This document shows, one piece after another, positions 40,841-52,024 of a stretch of DNA of 64,000 bases. Each line of letters begins with the position of its first letter. Positions within the stretch are counted from its first letter, which is position 1. Where the stretch lies: positions 33,761 through 97,760 of the forward strand of contig JBAKBP010007656.1 of the NCBI GenBank assembly GCA_037953745.1. Direction: 5' to 3'. This DNA comes from Lithodes maja. Its lineage: Eukaryota > Arthropoda > Malacostraca > Decapoda > Lithodidae. The position numbers were made by a program, and so were the translations under genes. Under the pieces are notes generated by a model that searched no databases, had not been told where the DNA came from, and saw only the letters and a program-made list of their open reading frames with translations.

Positions 40841-43243
40841 CTATCTATCTATCTATCTATCTATATGCTCTGGCCCAATCCCCATTTTGGGGGTAGCCGA
40901 CTCAAGACAGAGCAAGAACAGGGAAAACACAAAAACAACATAAAACAAAAAATAAACACAGATAAAAAGCACAAACTCACACACATCCAGGTCACCCAGG
41001 AGAAGACCCAGAGACCAGGGTTACCAAGGTCGCTCCAGCACTCCCCCAGCCCCTGACCACCCGGAGAGGTTCCGATCTCGGCAGGCAGACATGCAGCGGA
41101 GCCAAAGCCACAAGCCCTCCCACCACACTTCCAGGCACACCCTTCATATTAATCGTCCCCCCGGGCCAGGCGCCTGATGGACTATTATCTAGTCGAACTT
41201 GCGCCCGACCCCTTACTCCAAATGACCACGTGTTCACTCAACTATTCACAAGCATTCTCCATTCACTCCTGTCCACCACCACTTCCTCTGCCTGATCTAT
41301 AGTCATTCCTCTATCATCCAAAGCCTTTCTTACACAGTCTCTCCATCTCAATGGGGGTCTTCCTGCCCTTCTATCTCCCCTTGTACCTGACTCACATATT
41401 CTCTTTGTAAGCCTTTCATCTCCCGTTCGTTCAACATGACCATACCAGCTCAGCACCCTTCTGTCCACTCTGGCTGACAAATGTTCCTGCTGCCCCACTC
41501 TCCTACGTATCTCTTCATTCCTCAATCTGTCTCTACGAGTAACTCCACACATACTCCTCAAGCAGCTCATCTCCATCACATCCAGCCCTCTTTTCTCCTT
41601 TTTCTTCAGAGCCCATGTCTCAGCCCCATACATCACTGTTGGCACAACAATTCCTTGATACAGTGCACTTTTTACTTTCACTCCGAGATTTCTCGTCTTC
41701 CACATACTTCCCATTGCTCCGAAAACCTTCCTTCCTTCACACACTCTCTGTTTTACCTCCACTTCCATACCTCCACTCCTGCTTATCGTTCCTCCTAGAT
41801 ATTTAAAACACTCTACTTGTTCCAATATTTCCCCATCCAGCCTCACATCTAGATTCACCCTATGCTCTCCCCTATTACACACCATTACTTTACTTTTATT
41901 GACGTTCACCTTCAGTTTCCTCCTTCCACAAACCACACCAAACTCTTTGACTACCCGCTGCAGTTTCTCATCAGAATCCGCCACCAATGCTGTGTCATCA
42001 GCGAACAGCAACTGATTCAACTCCCAATCTCTACCATTCTTTCCTACTAAACCCAATCCTCTTCCCATAGTTCTCCTTTTCACCTCCCTCACCACACCAT
42101 CCATAAACATATTAAACAGCCATGGTGACATTACACAACCCTGTCGCAAACCTACCTTTACCTCAAACCATTCACTCAACTCACCATTTCCTACTCTCAC
42201 ACATGCTCTGCTCCCTTCATAAAAACTCTTAACTGCTTCTAACAAATTTCCTCCTATTTCATAAATCCTTAACACCTTCCACATTGCTTCACGGTCCACA
42301 CGATCATACGCTTTTTCCAAGTCCATAAAAGCCCAAAATATCTCCTTATGCTTCTCTAAATACTTCTCGCATAACTGTCTTACTGCAAACATCTGATCCA
42401 CGCACCCTCTTCCCCTCCTAAAACCGCACTGTTCTTCTCCTATTGCAACTTCCGTACACTTTATTATCCTCTCTATCAACACCCTGCCATACAGCTTTCC
42501 AACCACTGACAATAAACTAATACCTCTATAACTTGAACACTCCTGCCGATCTCCCTTCCCCTTGTACAACGGCACAATACATGCACTCTTCCAGTCTATT
42601 GGTACCATTGACACAACAAAGCACACATTGAAAAGTCTCACCAACCAATCTATTATCACATCTCCACCCTTCTTTATACACTCCACAGCAATACCATCCA
42701 AACCTTCTGCTTTTCCCGCTCTCATTTGTTTCACTGCTTCTTTCACCTCATTTTCCTCAATCCTTTCATTCATTCTCTGCCACCTGGGTGGCCTGGGTAA
42801 CCTATCTCCATCCACCTCTGCTTCAATCACTGCTTCTCTTCCATCTCTTGTATTTAACAAAGATTCAAAATACTCAGCATATCTTTTCCTCACTTTAACT
42901 GGTTCCACTAGTAATTCTCCATTTTCATCTTTCACTGACTCTTCCCTCTTTTGTCCTCCTTTCCTTACTTTATTTACCTCCTTCCAGAACATCTTCTTTC
43001 GTTCTTCAAAATTCTCACTCAGCTTTTGGCCCCACCTTTCGTTTGCATCTTTTTTCGCTTCTCTAATTTTCCGTTTTGCCTCTCTCCTTTTCTCCTTGTA
43101 CCTCTCCCATACCTCAACACTACCATCCTGTAAAACCCTCTCAAAACACTGTCTCTTCTCCTCAACTGCCTTTCTCACCGTATCATTCCACCACTCGCTT
43201 CCCTTCCTGATACCTCTGCCTCCTACTTTCCTTTTGCCGCATA
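40841..43243 (-). mobile_element. RTE-like element, copy 2
   Basis: 2403 bp with the same ends, target repeat (40834-40840, 43244-43250) and tail as the copy at 36643. It starts 4198 bases further on, a distance not equal to a whole number of monomers plus the element, because the intervening block contains a deleted monomer near 39415. Confidence 0.93.
41238..43241 (-). CDS. RTE-like reverse transcriptase, copy 2
   Basis: Uninterrupted. It differs from the first copy by A at residue 523 and by T instead of M in the SWYGHVER(M/T) motif, a change shared with the broken copy at 45687. All RT motifs including FADD are intact. Confidence 0.9.
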   Translation of the reverse strand, partial: CGKRKVGGRGIRKGSEWWNDTVRKAVEEKRQCFERVLQDGSVEVWERYKEKRREAKRKIREAKKDANERWGQKLSENFEERKKMFWKEVNKVRKGGQKREESVKDENGELLVEPVKVRKRYAEYFESLLNTRDGREAVIEAEVDGDRLPRPPRWQRMNERIEENEVKEAVKQMRAGKAEGLDGIAVECIKKGGDVIIDWLVRLFNVCFVVSMVPIDWKSACIVPLYKGKGDRQECSSYRGISLLSVVGKLYGRVLIERIIKCTEVAIGEEQCGFRRGRGCVDQMFAVRQLCEKYLEKHKEIFWAFMDLEKAYDRVDREAMWKVLRIYEIGGNLLEAVKSFYEGSRACVRVGNGELSEWFEVKVGLRQGCVMSPWLFNMFMDGVVREVKRRTMGRGLGLVGKNGRDWELNQLLFADDTALVADSDEKLQRVVKEFGVVCGRRKLKVNVNKSKVMVCNRGEHRVNLDVRLDGEILEQVECFKYLGGTISRSGGMEVEVKQRVCEGRKVFGAMGSMWKTRNLGVKVKSALYQGIVVPTVMYGAETWALKKKEKRGLDVMEMSCLRSMCGVTRRDRLRNEEIRRRVGQQEHLSARVDRRVLSWYGHVERTGDERLTKRICESGTRGDRRAGRPPLRWRDCVRKALDDRGMTIDQAEEVVVDRSEWRMLVNS

Positions 43244-43250
43244 CGAAAAT

Positions 43251-45282
43251 AAAATCTCAAAAAACCTTGGGTTCTAAGCCCAGGCAAATCGGTGATTTTG
43301 GTCGAATTTTGACTTGTCAATATTATTACATATTTGGATTCGTCTCGCCGTTGGGGATTCAACGGTATAATATTGTTTAAATTGTTGACCTATTTTTAGG
43401 CCCCCTAGGCCTATTGTAAAGTTTCAAAACTCCATAGACGAGTTATTTATGAACGGATTTTGTTTAAATTTATACCATAAGTACACTTTGGAAAGCTGAA
43501 TCGAATGGCGCAAACAGAATTAAAATCGGACCATAAGTTTAGGATTTCGATTTTGACTGGGCTTCCTGGAGGGCCCAGGGGACCTTTTTTTGGACTTTAA
43601 AAGTCCTCTGTAGCCCAAACTATAAGTCCTGGGGAATTCTACTCAGTGCCATTCGATTTTTCTCGCCGAGCTGCTTCTAGACATGGTCTTAGATTTCATT
43701 TTCGCGCAGCCATTCGGCCAGAATCGAGAGAAAAATCTAAAAAAAACTTTTGCCCAGGCAAATCGGTGATTTTGGTCGAATTTTGACTTGTCAATATTAT
43801 TACATATTTGGATTCGTCTCGCCGTTGGGGATTCAACGGTATAATATTGTTTAAATTGTTGACCTATTTTTAGGCCCCCTAGGCCTATTGTAAAGTTTCA
43901 AAACTCCATAGACGAGTTATTTATGAACGGATTTTGTTTAAATTTATACCATAAGTACACTTTGGCAAGCTGAATCGAATGGCGCAAACAGAATTAAAAT
44001 CGGACAATTAGTTTAGGATTTCGATTTTGACTGGGCTTCCTGGAAGGCCCAGGGGACCGTTTTTTGGACTTTAAAAGTCCTCTGTAGCCCAAATTATAAG
44101 TCCTAGGGAATTCTACTTGGTGCCATTCGATTTTTCTCGCCGAGCTGCTTCTAGACATGGTCTTTGATTTCATTTTCGCCCAGCCATTCGCCCAGAATCG
44201 AAAATAAAATCTAAAAAAAACTTGGGTTTTAAGCCCAGGCAAATCGGTGATTTTGGTCGAATTTTGACTTGTCAATATTATTACATATTTGGATTCGTCT
44301 CGCCGTTGGGGATTCAACGGTATAATATTGTTTAAATTGTTGACCTATTTTTAGGCCCCCTAGACCTATTGTAAAGTTTCAAAACTCCATAGACGAGTTA
44401 TTTATGAACGGATTTTGTTTAAATTTATACCATAAGTACACTTTGGCAAGCTGAATCGAATGGCATAAACAGAATTAAAATCGGACCATAAGTTTAGGAT
44501 TTCGATTTTGACTGGGCTTCCTGGAGGGCCCAGGGGACCTTTTTTTGGACTTTAAAAGTCCTCTGTAGCCCAAACTATAAGTCCTAGGGAATTCTACTTA
44601 GTGCCATTCGATTTTTCTCGCCGAGCTGCTTCTAGACATAGTCTTAGATTTCATTTTCGCGCAGCCATTCGGCCAGAATCGAGAGAAAAATCTAAAAAAA
44701 TCTAATCGTCCCCCCGGGCCAGGCGCCTGATGGACTATTATCTAGTCGAACTTGCGCCCGACCCCTTACTCCAAATGACCACGTGTTCACTCAACTATTC
44801 ACAAGCATTCTCCATTCACTCCTGTCCACCACCACTCCCAGGCAAATCGGTGATTTTGGTCGAATTTTGACTTGTCAATATTATTACATATTTGGATTCG
44901 TCTCGCCGTTGGGGATTCAACGGTATAATATTGTTTAAATTGTTGACCTATTTTTAGGCCCCCTAGGCCTATTGTAAAGTTTCAAAACTCCATAGACGAG
45001 TTATTTATGATCGGATTTTGTTTAAATTTATACCATAAGTACACTTTGGCAAGCTGAATCGAATGGCGCAAACAGAATCAAAATCGGACCATAAGTTTAG
45101 GATTTCGATTTTGACTGGGCTTCCTGGAGGGCCCAGGGGACCGTTTTTTGGACTTTAAAAGTCCTCTGTAGCTCAAACTATAAGTCCTAGGGAATTATAC
45201 TTGGTGCCATTCGATTTTTCTCGCCGAGCTACTTCTAGACATGGTCTTAGATTTCATTTTCGCCCAGCCATTCGCCCAGAAT
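43251..45282. repeat. Satellite segment between RTE copies 2 and 3
   Basis: About four monomers, including the one carrying the 134-bp RTE scrap. The monomer at 43994-44317 is the same variant as those at 27296-33878. Confidence 0.85.
44703..44836 (-). mobile_element. 134-bp internal scrap of the RTE element
   Basis: Matches 36952-37085 (3' UTR plus the last RT codons) and is embedded at the monomer's variable junction. It lacks the CTAT tail and the CGAAAAT repeat, so it did not arrive by normal retrotransposition. Confidence 0.85.
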
Positions 45283-45289
45283 CGAAAAT

Positions 45290-47688
45290 CTATCTATCTA
45301 TCTATCTATCTATATGCTCTGGCCCAATCCCCATTTTGGGGGTAGCCGACTCAAGACAGAGCAAGAACAGGGAAAACACAAAAACAACATAAAACAAAAA
45401 ATAAACACAGATAAAAAGCACAAACTCACACACATCCAGGTCACCCAGGAGAAGACCCAGAGACCAGGGTTACCAAGGTCGCTCCAGCACTCCCCCAGCC
45501 CCTGACCACCCGGAGAGGTTCCGATCTCGGCAGGCAGACATGCAGCGGAGCCAAAGCCACAAGCCCTCCCACCACACTTCCAGGCACACCCTTCATATTA
45601 ATCGTCCCCCCGGGCCAGGCGCCTGATGGACTATTATCTAGTCGAACTTGCGCCCGACCCCTTACTCCAAATGACCACGTGTTCACTCAACTATTCACAA
45701 GCATTCTCCATTCACTCCTGTCCACCACCACTTCCTCTGCCTGATCTATAGTCATTCCTCTATCATCCAAAGCCTTTCTTACACAGTCTCTCCATCTCAA
45801 TGGGGGTCTTCCTGCCCTTCTATCTCCCCTTGTACCTGACTCACATATTCTCTTTGTAAGCCTTTCATCTCCCGTTCGTTCAACATGACCATACCAGCTC
45901 AGCACCCTTCTGTCCACTCTGGCTGACAAATGTTCCTGCTGCCCCACTCTCCTACGTATCTCTTCATTCCTCAATCTGTCTCTACGAGTAACTCCACACA
46001 TACTCCTCAAGCAGCTCATCTCCATCACATCCAGCCCTCTTTTCTCCTTTTTCTTCAGAGCCCATGTCTCAGCCCCATACATCACTGTTGGCACAACAAT
46101 TCCTTGATACAGTGCACTTTTTACTTTCACTCCGAGATTTCTCGTCTTCCACATACTTCCCATTGCTCCGAAAACCTTCCTTCCTTCACACACTCTCTGT
46201 TTTACCTCCCCATACCTCCACTCCTGCTTATCGTTCCTCCTAGATATTTAAAACACTCTACTTGTTCCAATATTTCCCCATCCAGCCTCACATCTAGATT
46301 CACCCTATGCTCTCCCCTATTACACACCATTACTTTACTTTTATTGACGTTCACCTTCAGTTTCCTCCTTCCACAAACCACACCAAACTCTTTGACTACC
46401 CGCTGCAGTTTCTCATCAGAATCCGCCACCAATGCTGTGTCATCAGCGAACAGCAACTGATTCAACTCCCAATCTCTACCATTCTTTCCTACTAAACCCA
46501 ATCCTCTTCCCATAGTTCTCCTTTTCACCTCCCTCACCACACCATCCATAAACATATTAAACAGCCATGGTGACATTACACAACCCTGTCGCAAACCTAC
46601 CTTTACCTCAAACCATTCACTCAACTCACCATTTCCTACTCTCACACATGCTCTGCTCCCTTCATAAAAACTCTTAACTGCTTCTAACAAATTTCCTCCT
46701 ATTTCATAAATCCTTAACACCTTCCACATTGCTTCACGGTCCACACGATCATACGCTTTTTCCAAGTCCATAAAAGCCCAAAATATCTCCTTATGCTTCT
46801 CTAAATACTTCTCGCATAACTGTCTTACTGCAAACATCTGATCCACGCACCCTCTTCCCCTCCTAAAACCGCACTGTTCTTCTCCTATTGCAACTTCCGT
46901 ACACTTTATTATCCTCTCTATCAACACCCTGCCATACAGCTTTCCAACCACTGACAATAAACTAATACCTCTATAACTTGAACACTCCTGCCGATCTCCC
47001 TTCCCCTTGTACAACGGCACAATACATGCACTCTTCCAGTCTATTGGTACCATTGACACAACAAAGCACACATTGAAAAGTCTCACCAACCAATCTATTA
47101 TCACATCTCCACCCTTCTTTATACACTCCACAGCAATACCATCCAAACCTTCTGCTTTTCCCGCTCTCATTTGTTTCACTGCTTCTTTCACCTCATTTTC
47201 CTCAATCCTTTCATTCATTCTCTGCCACCTGGGTGGCCTGGGTAACCTATCTCCATCCACCTCTGCTTCAATCACTGCTTCTCTTCCATCTCTTGTATTT
47301 AACAAAGATTCAAAATACTCAGCATATCTTTTCCTCACTTTAACTGGTTCCACTAGTAATTCTCCATTTTCATCTTTCACTGACTCTTCCCTCTTTTGTC
47401 CTCCTTTCCTTACTTTATTTACCTCCTTCCAGAACATCTTCTTTCGTTCTTCAAAATTCTCACTCAGCTTTTGGCCCCACCTTTCGTTTGCATCTTTTTT
47501 CGCTTCTCTAATTTTCCGTTTTGCCTCTCTCCTTTTCTCCTTGTACCTCTCCCATACCTCAACACTACCATCCTGTAAAACCCTCTCAAAACACTGTCTC
47601 TTCTCCTCAACTGCCTTTCTCACCGTATCATTCCACCACTCGCTTCCCTTCCTGATACCTCTGCCTCCTACTTTCCTTTTGCCGCATA
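45290..47688 (-). mobile_element. RTE-like element, copy 3 (4-bp deletion)
   Basis: 2399 bp, flanked by CGAAAAT (45283-45289, 47689-47695). Same truncation point and six-unit tail as the others; the only length change is a 4-base deletion near 46208. Confidence 0.93.
45687..47686 (-). pseudogene. RTE-like reverse transcriptase, copy 3, frameshifted
   Basis: The 4-base deletion near 46208 shifts the frame just after YLGGTISRSGG. The N-terminal piece (RT catalytic domain with FADD, 46202-47686) ends early, and the C-terminal YGAETW/GRPPLRW part continues in another frame (45687-46193). It shares the T variant with copy 2. Confidence 0.92.
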
Positions 47689-47695
47689 CGAAAAT

Positions 47696-49607
47696 AAAAT
47701 CTCAAAAAACCTTGGGTTCTAAGCCCAGGCAAATCGGTGATTTTGGTCGAATTTTGACTTGTCAATATTATTACATATTTGGATTCGTCTCGCCGTTGGG
47801 GATTCAACGGTATAATATTGTTTAAATTGTTGACCTATTTTTAGGCCCCCTAGGCCTATTGTAAAGTTTCAAAACTCCATAGACGAGTTATTTATGAACG
47901 GATTTTGTTTAAATTTATACCATAAGTACACTTTGGCAAGCTGAATCGAATGGCGCAAACAGAATTAAAATCGGACCATAAGTTTAGGATTTCGATTTTG
48001 ACTGGGCTTCCTGGAGGGCCCAGGGGACCGTTTTTTGGACTTTAAAAGTCCTCTGTAGCTCAAACTATAAGTCCTAGGGAATTATACTTGGTGCCATTCG
48101 ATTTTCTCGCCGAGCTGCTTCTAGACATGGTCTTAGATTTCATTTTCGCTCAGCCATTCGCCCAGATCGAAAATAAAATCTAAAAAAACCTTGGGCTTAA
48201 AGCCCAGGCAAATCGGTGATTTTGGTCGAATTTTGACTTGTCAATATTATTACATATTTGGATTCGTCTCGCCGTTGGGGATTCAACGGTATAATATTGT
48301 TTAAATTGTTGACCTATTTTTAGGCCCCCTAGGCTATTGTAAAGTTTCAAAACTCCATAGACGAGTTATTTATGAACGGATTTTGTTTAAATTTATACCA
48401 TAAGTACACTTTGGAAAGCTGAATCGAATGGCGCAAACAGAATTAAAATCGGACCATAAGTTTAGGATTTCGATTTTGACTGGGCTTCCTGGAGGGCCCA
48501 GGGGACCTTTTTTTGGACTTTAAAGTCCTCTGTAGCCCAAACTATAAGTCCTAGGGAATTCTACTTAGTGCCATTCGATTTTTCTCGCCGAGCTGCTTCT
48601 AGACATGGTCTTAGATTTCATTTTCGCGCAGCCATTCGGCCAGAATCGAGAGAAAAATCTAAAAAAAACTTGGGTTTTAAGCCCAGGCAAATCGGTGATT
48701 TTGGTCGAATTTTGACTTGTCAATATTATTACATATTTGGATTCGTCTCGCCGTTGGGGATTCAACGGTATAATATTGTTTAAATTGTTGACCTATTTTT
48801 AGGCCCCCTAGACCTATTGTAAAGTTTCAAAACTCCATAGACGAGTTATTTATGAACGGATTTTGTTTAAATTTATACCATAAGTACACTTTGGCAAGCT
48901 GAATCGAATGGCGTAAACAGAATTAAAATCGGACCATAAGTTTAGGATTTCGATTTTGACTGGGCTTCCTGGAGGGCCCAGGGGACCTTTTTTTGGACTT
49001 TAAAAGTCCTCTGTAGCCCAAACTATAAGTCCTAGGGAATTCTACTTAGTGCCATTCGATTTTTCTCGCCGAGCTGCTTCTAGACATGGTCTTAGATTTC
49101 ATTTTCGCGCAGCCATTCTGCCAGAATCGAGAGAAAAATCTAAAAAAAACTTGGGTTTAAGCCCAGGCAAATCGGTGATTTTGGTCGAATTTTGACTTGT
49201 CAATATTATTACATATTTGGATTCGTCTCGCCGTTGGGGATTCAACGGTATAATATTGTTTAAATTGTTGACCTATTTTTAGGCCCCCTAGGCCTATTGT
49301 AAAGTTTCAAAACTCCATAGACGAGTTATTTATGAACGGATTTTGTTTACATTTATACCATAAGTACACTTTGGAAAGCTGAATCGAATGGCGCAAACAG
49401 AATTAAAATCGGACCATAAGTTTAGGATTTCGATTTTGACTGGGCTTCCTGGAGGGCCCAGGGGACCTTTTTTTGGACTTTAAAAGTCCTCTGTAGCTCA
49501 AACTATAAGTCCTAGGGAATTATACTTGGTGCCATTCGATTTTTCTCGCCGAGCTACTTCTAGACATGGTCTTAGATTTCATTTTCACCCAGCCATTCGC
49601 CCAGAAT
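47696..49607. repeat. Satellite segment between RTE copies 3 and 4
   Basis: About four monomers; several show single-base deletions (near 48103, 48168, 48334, 48522) not seen elsewhere, so this block has more private indels than others. Confidence 0.8.
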
Positions 49608-49614
49608 CGAAAAT

Positions 49615-52017
49615 CTATCTCTCTATCTATCTATCTATATGCTCTGGCCCAATCCCCATTTTGGGGGTAGCCGACTCAAGACAGAGCAAGAACAGGGAAA
49701 ACACAAAAACAACATAAAACAAAAAATAAACACAGATAAAAAGCACAAACTCACACACATCCAGGTCACCCAGGAGAAGACCCAGAGACCAGGGTTACCA
49801 AGGTCGCTCCAGCACTCCCCCAGCCCCTGACCACCCGGAGAGGTTCCGATCTCGGCAGGCAGACATGCAGCGGAGCCAAAGCCACAAGCCCTCCCACCAT
49901 ACTTCCAGGCACACCCTTCATATTAATCGTCCCCCCGGGCCAGGCGCCTGATGGACTATTATCTAGTCGAACTTGCGCCCGACCCCTTACTCCAAATGAC
50001 CACGTGTTCACTCAACTATTCACAAGCATTCTCCATTCACTCCTGTCCACCACCACTTCCTCTGCCTGATCTATAGTCATTCCTCTATCATCCAAAGCCT
50101 TTCTTACACAGTCTCTCCATCTCAATGGGGGTCTTCCTGCCCTTCTATCTCCCCTTGTACCTGACTCACATATTCTCTTTGTAAGCCTTTCATCTCCCAT
50201 TCGTTCAACATGACCATACCAGCTCAGCACCCTTCTGTCCACTCTGGCTGACAAATGTTCCTGCTGCCCCACTCTCCTACGTATCTCTTCATTCCTCAAT
50301 CTGTCTCTACGAGTAACTCCACACATACTCCTCAAGCAGCTCATCTCCATCACATCCAGCCCTCTTTTCTCCTTTTTCTTCAGAGCCCATGTCTCAGCCC
50401 CATACATCACTGTTGGCACAACAATTCCTTGATACAGTGCACTTTTTACTTTCACTCCGAGATTTCTCGTCTTCCACATACTTCCCATTGCTCCGAAAAC
50501 CTTCCTTCCTTCACACACTCTCTGTTTTACCTCCACTTCCATACCTCCACTCCTGCTTATCGTTCCTCCTAGATATTTAAAACACTCTACTTGTTCCAAT
50601 ATTTCCCCATCCAGCCTCACATCTAGATTCACCCTATGCTCTCCCCTATTACACACCATTACTTTACTTTTATTGACGTTCACCTTCAGTTTCCTCCTTC
50701 CACAAACCACACCAAACTCTTTGACTACCCGCTGCAGTTTCTCATCAGAATCCGCCACCAATGCTGTGTCATCAGCGAACAGCAACTGATTCAACTCCCA
50801 ATCTCTACCATTCTTTCCTACTAAACCCAATCCTCTTCCCATAGTTCTCCTTTTCACCTCCCTCACCACACCATCCATAAACATATTAAACAGCCATGGT
50901 GACATTACACAACCCTGTCGCAAACCTACCTTTACCTCAAACCATTCACTCAACTCACCATTTCCTACTCTCACACATGCTCTGCTCCCTTCATAAAAAC
51001 TCTTAACTGCTTCTAACAAATTTCCTCCTATTTCATAAATCCTTAACACCTTCCACATTGCTTCACGGTCCACACGATCATACGCTTTTTCCAAGTCCAT
51101 AAAAGCCCAAAATATCTCCTTATGCTTCTCTAAATACTTCTCGCATAACTGTCTTACTGCAAACATCTGATCCACGCACCCTCTTCCCCTCCTAAAACCG
51201 CACTGTTCTTCTCCTATTGCAACTTCCGTACACTTTATTATCCTCTCTATCAACACCCTGCCATACAGCTTTCCAACCACTGACAATAAACTAATACCTC
51301 TATAACTTGAACACTCCTGCCGATCTCCCTTCCCCTTATACAACGGCACAATACATGCACTCTTCCAGTCTATTGGTACCATTGACACAACAAAGCACAC
51401 ATTGAAAAGTCTCACCAACCAATCTATTATCACATCTCCACCCTTCTTTATACACTCCACAGCAATACCATCCAAACCTTCTGCTTTTCCCGCTCTCATT
51501 TGTTTCACTGCTTCTTTCACCTCATTTTCCTCAATCCTTTCATTCATTCTCTGCCACCTGGGTGGCCTGGGTAACCTATCTCCATCCACCTCTGCTTCAA
51601 TCACTGCTTCTCTTCCATCTCTTGTATTTAACAAAGATTCAAAATACTCAGCATATCTTTTCCTCACTTTAACTGGTTCCACTAGTAATTCTCCATTTTC
51701 ATCTTTCACTGACTCTTCCCTCTTTTGTCCTCCTTTCCTTACTTTATTTACCTCCTTCCAGAACATCTTCTTTCGTTCTTCAAAATTCTCACTCAGCTTT
51801 TGGCCCCACCTTTCGTTTGCATCTTTTTTCGCTTCTCTAATTTTCCGTTTTGCCTCTCTCCTTTTCTCCTTGTACCTCTCCCATACCTCAACACTACCAT
51901 CCTGTAAAACCCTCTCAAAACACTGTCTCTTCTCCTCAACTGCCTTTCTCACCGTATCATTCCACCACTCGCTTCCCTTCCTGATACCTCTGCCTCCTAC
52001 TTTCCTTTTGCCGCATA
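49615..52017 (-). mobile_element. RTE-like element, copy 4
   Basis: 2403 bp, flanked by CGAAAAT (49608-49614, 52018-52024). One CTAT unit of the tail is mutated to CTCT. The UTR carries a T for C change near 49899. Confidence 0.93.
50012..52015 (-). CDS. RTE-like reverse transcriptase, copy 4
   Basis: Uninterrupted, with the consensus A523 and M in SWYGHVERM. It carries a silent change in the LYKGKGD region (plus strand 51338), which also removes an antisense start and shortens the shadow frame there. Confidence 0.9.
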   Translation of the reverse strand, partial: CGKRKVGGRGIRKGSEWWNDTVRKAVEEKRQCFERVLQDGSVEVWERYKEKRREAKRKIREAKKDANERWGQKLSENFEERKKMFWKEVNKVRKGGQKREESVKDENGELLVEPVKVRKRYAEYFESLLNTRDGREAVIEAEVDGDRLPRPPRWQRMNERIEENEVKEAVKQMRAGKAEGLDGIAVECIKKGGDVIIDWLVRLFNVCFVVSMVPIDWKSACIVPLYKGKGDRQECSSYRGISLLSVVGKLYGRVLIERIIKCTEVAIGEEQCGFRRGRGCVDQMFAVRQLCEKYLEKHKEIFWAFMDLEKAYDRVDREAMWKVLRIYEIGGNLLEAVKSFYEGSRACVRVGNGELSEWFEVKVGLRQGCVMSPWLFNMFMDGVVREVKRRTMGRGLGLVGKNGRDWELNQLLFADDTALVADSDEKLQRVVKEFGVVCGRRKLKVNVNKSKVMVCNRGEHRVNLDVRLDGEILEQVECFKYLGGTISRSGGMEVEVKQRVCEGRKVFGAMGSMWKTRNLGVKVKSALYQGIVVPTVMYGAETWALKKKEKRGLDVMEMSCLRSMCGVTRRDRLRNEEIRRRVGQQEHLSARVDRRVLSWYGHVERMGDERLTKRICESGTRGDRRAGRPPLRWRDCVRKALDDRGMTIDQAEEVVVDRSEWRMLVNS

Positions 52018-52024
52018 CGAAAAT

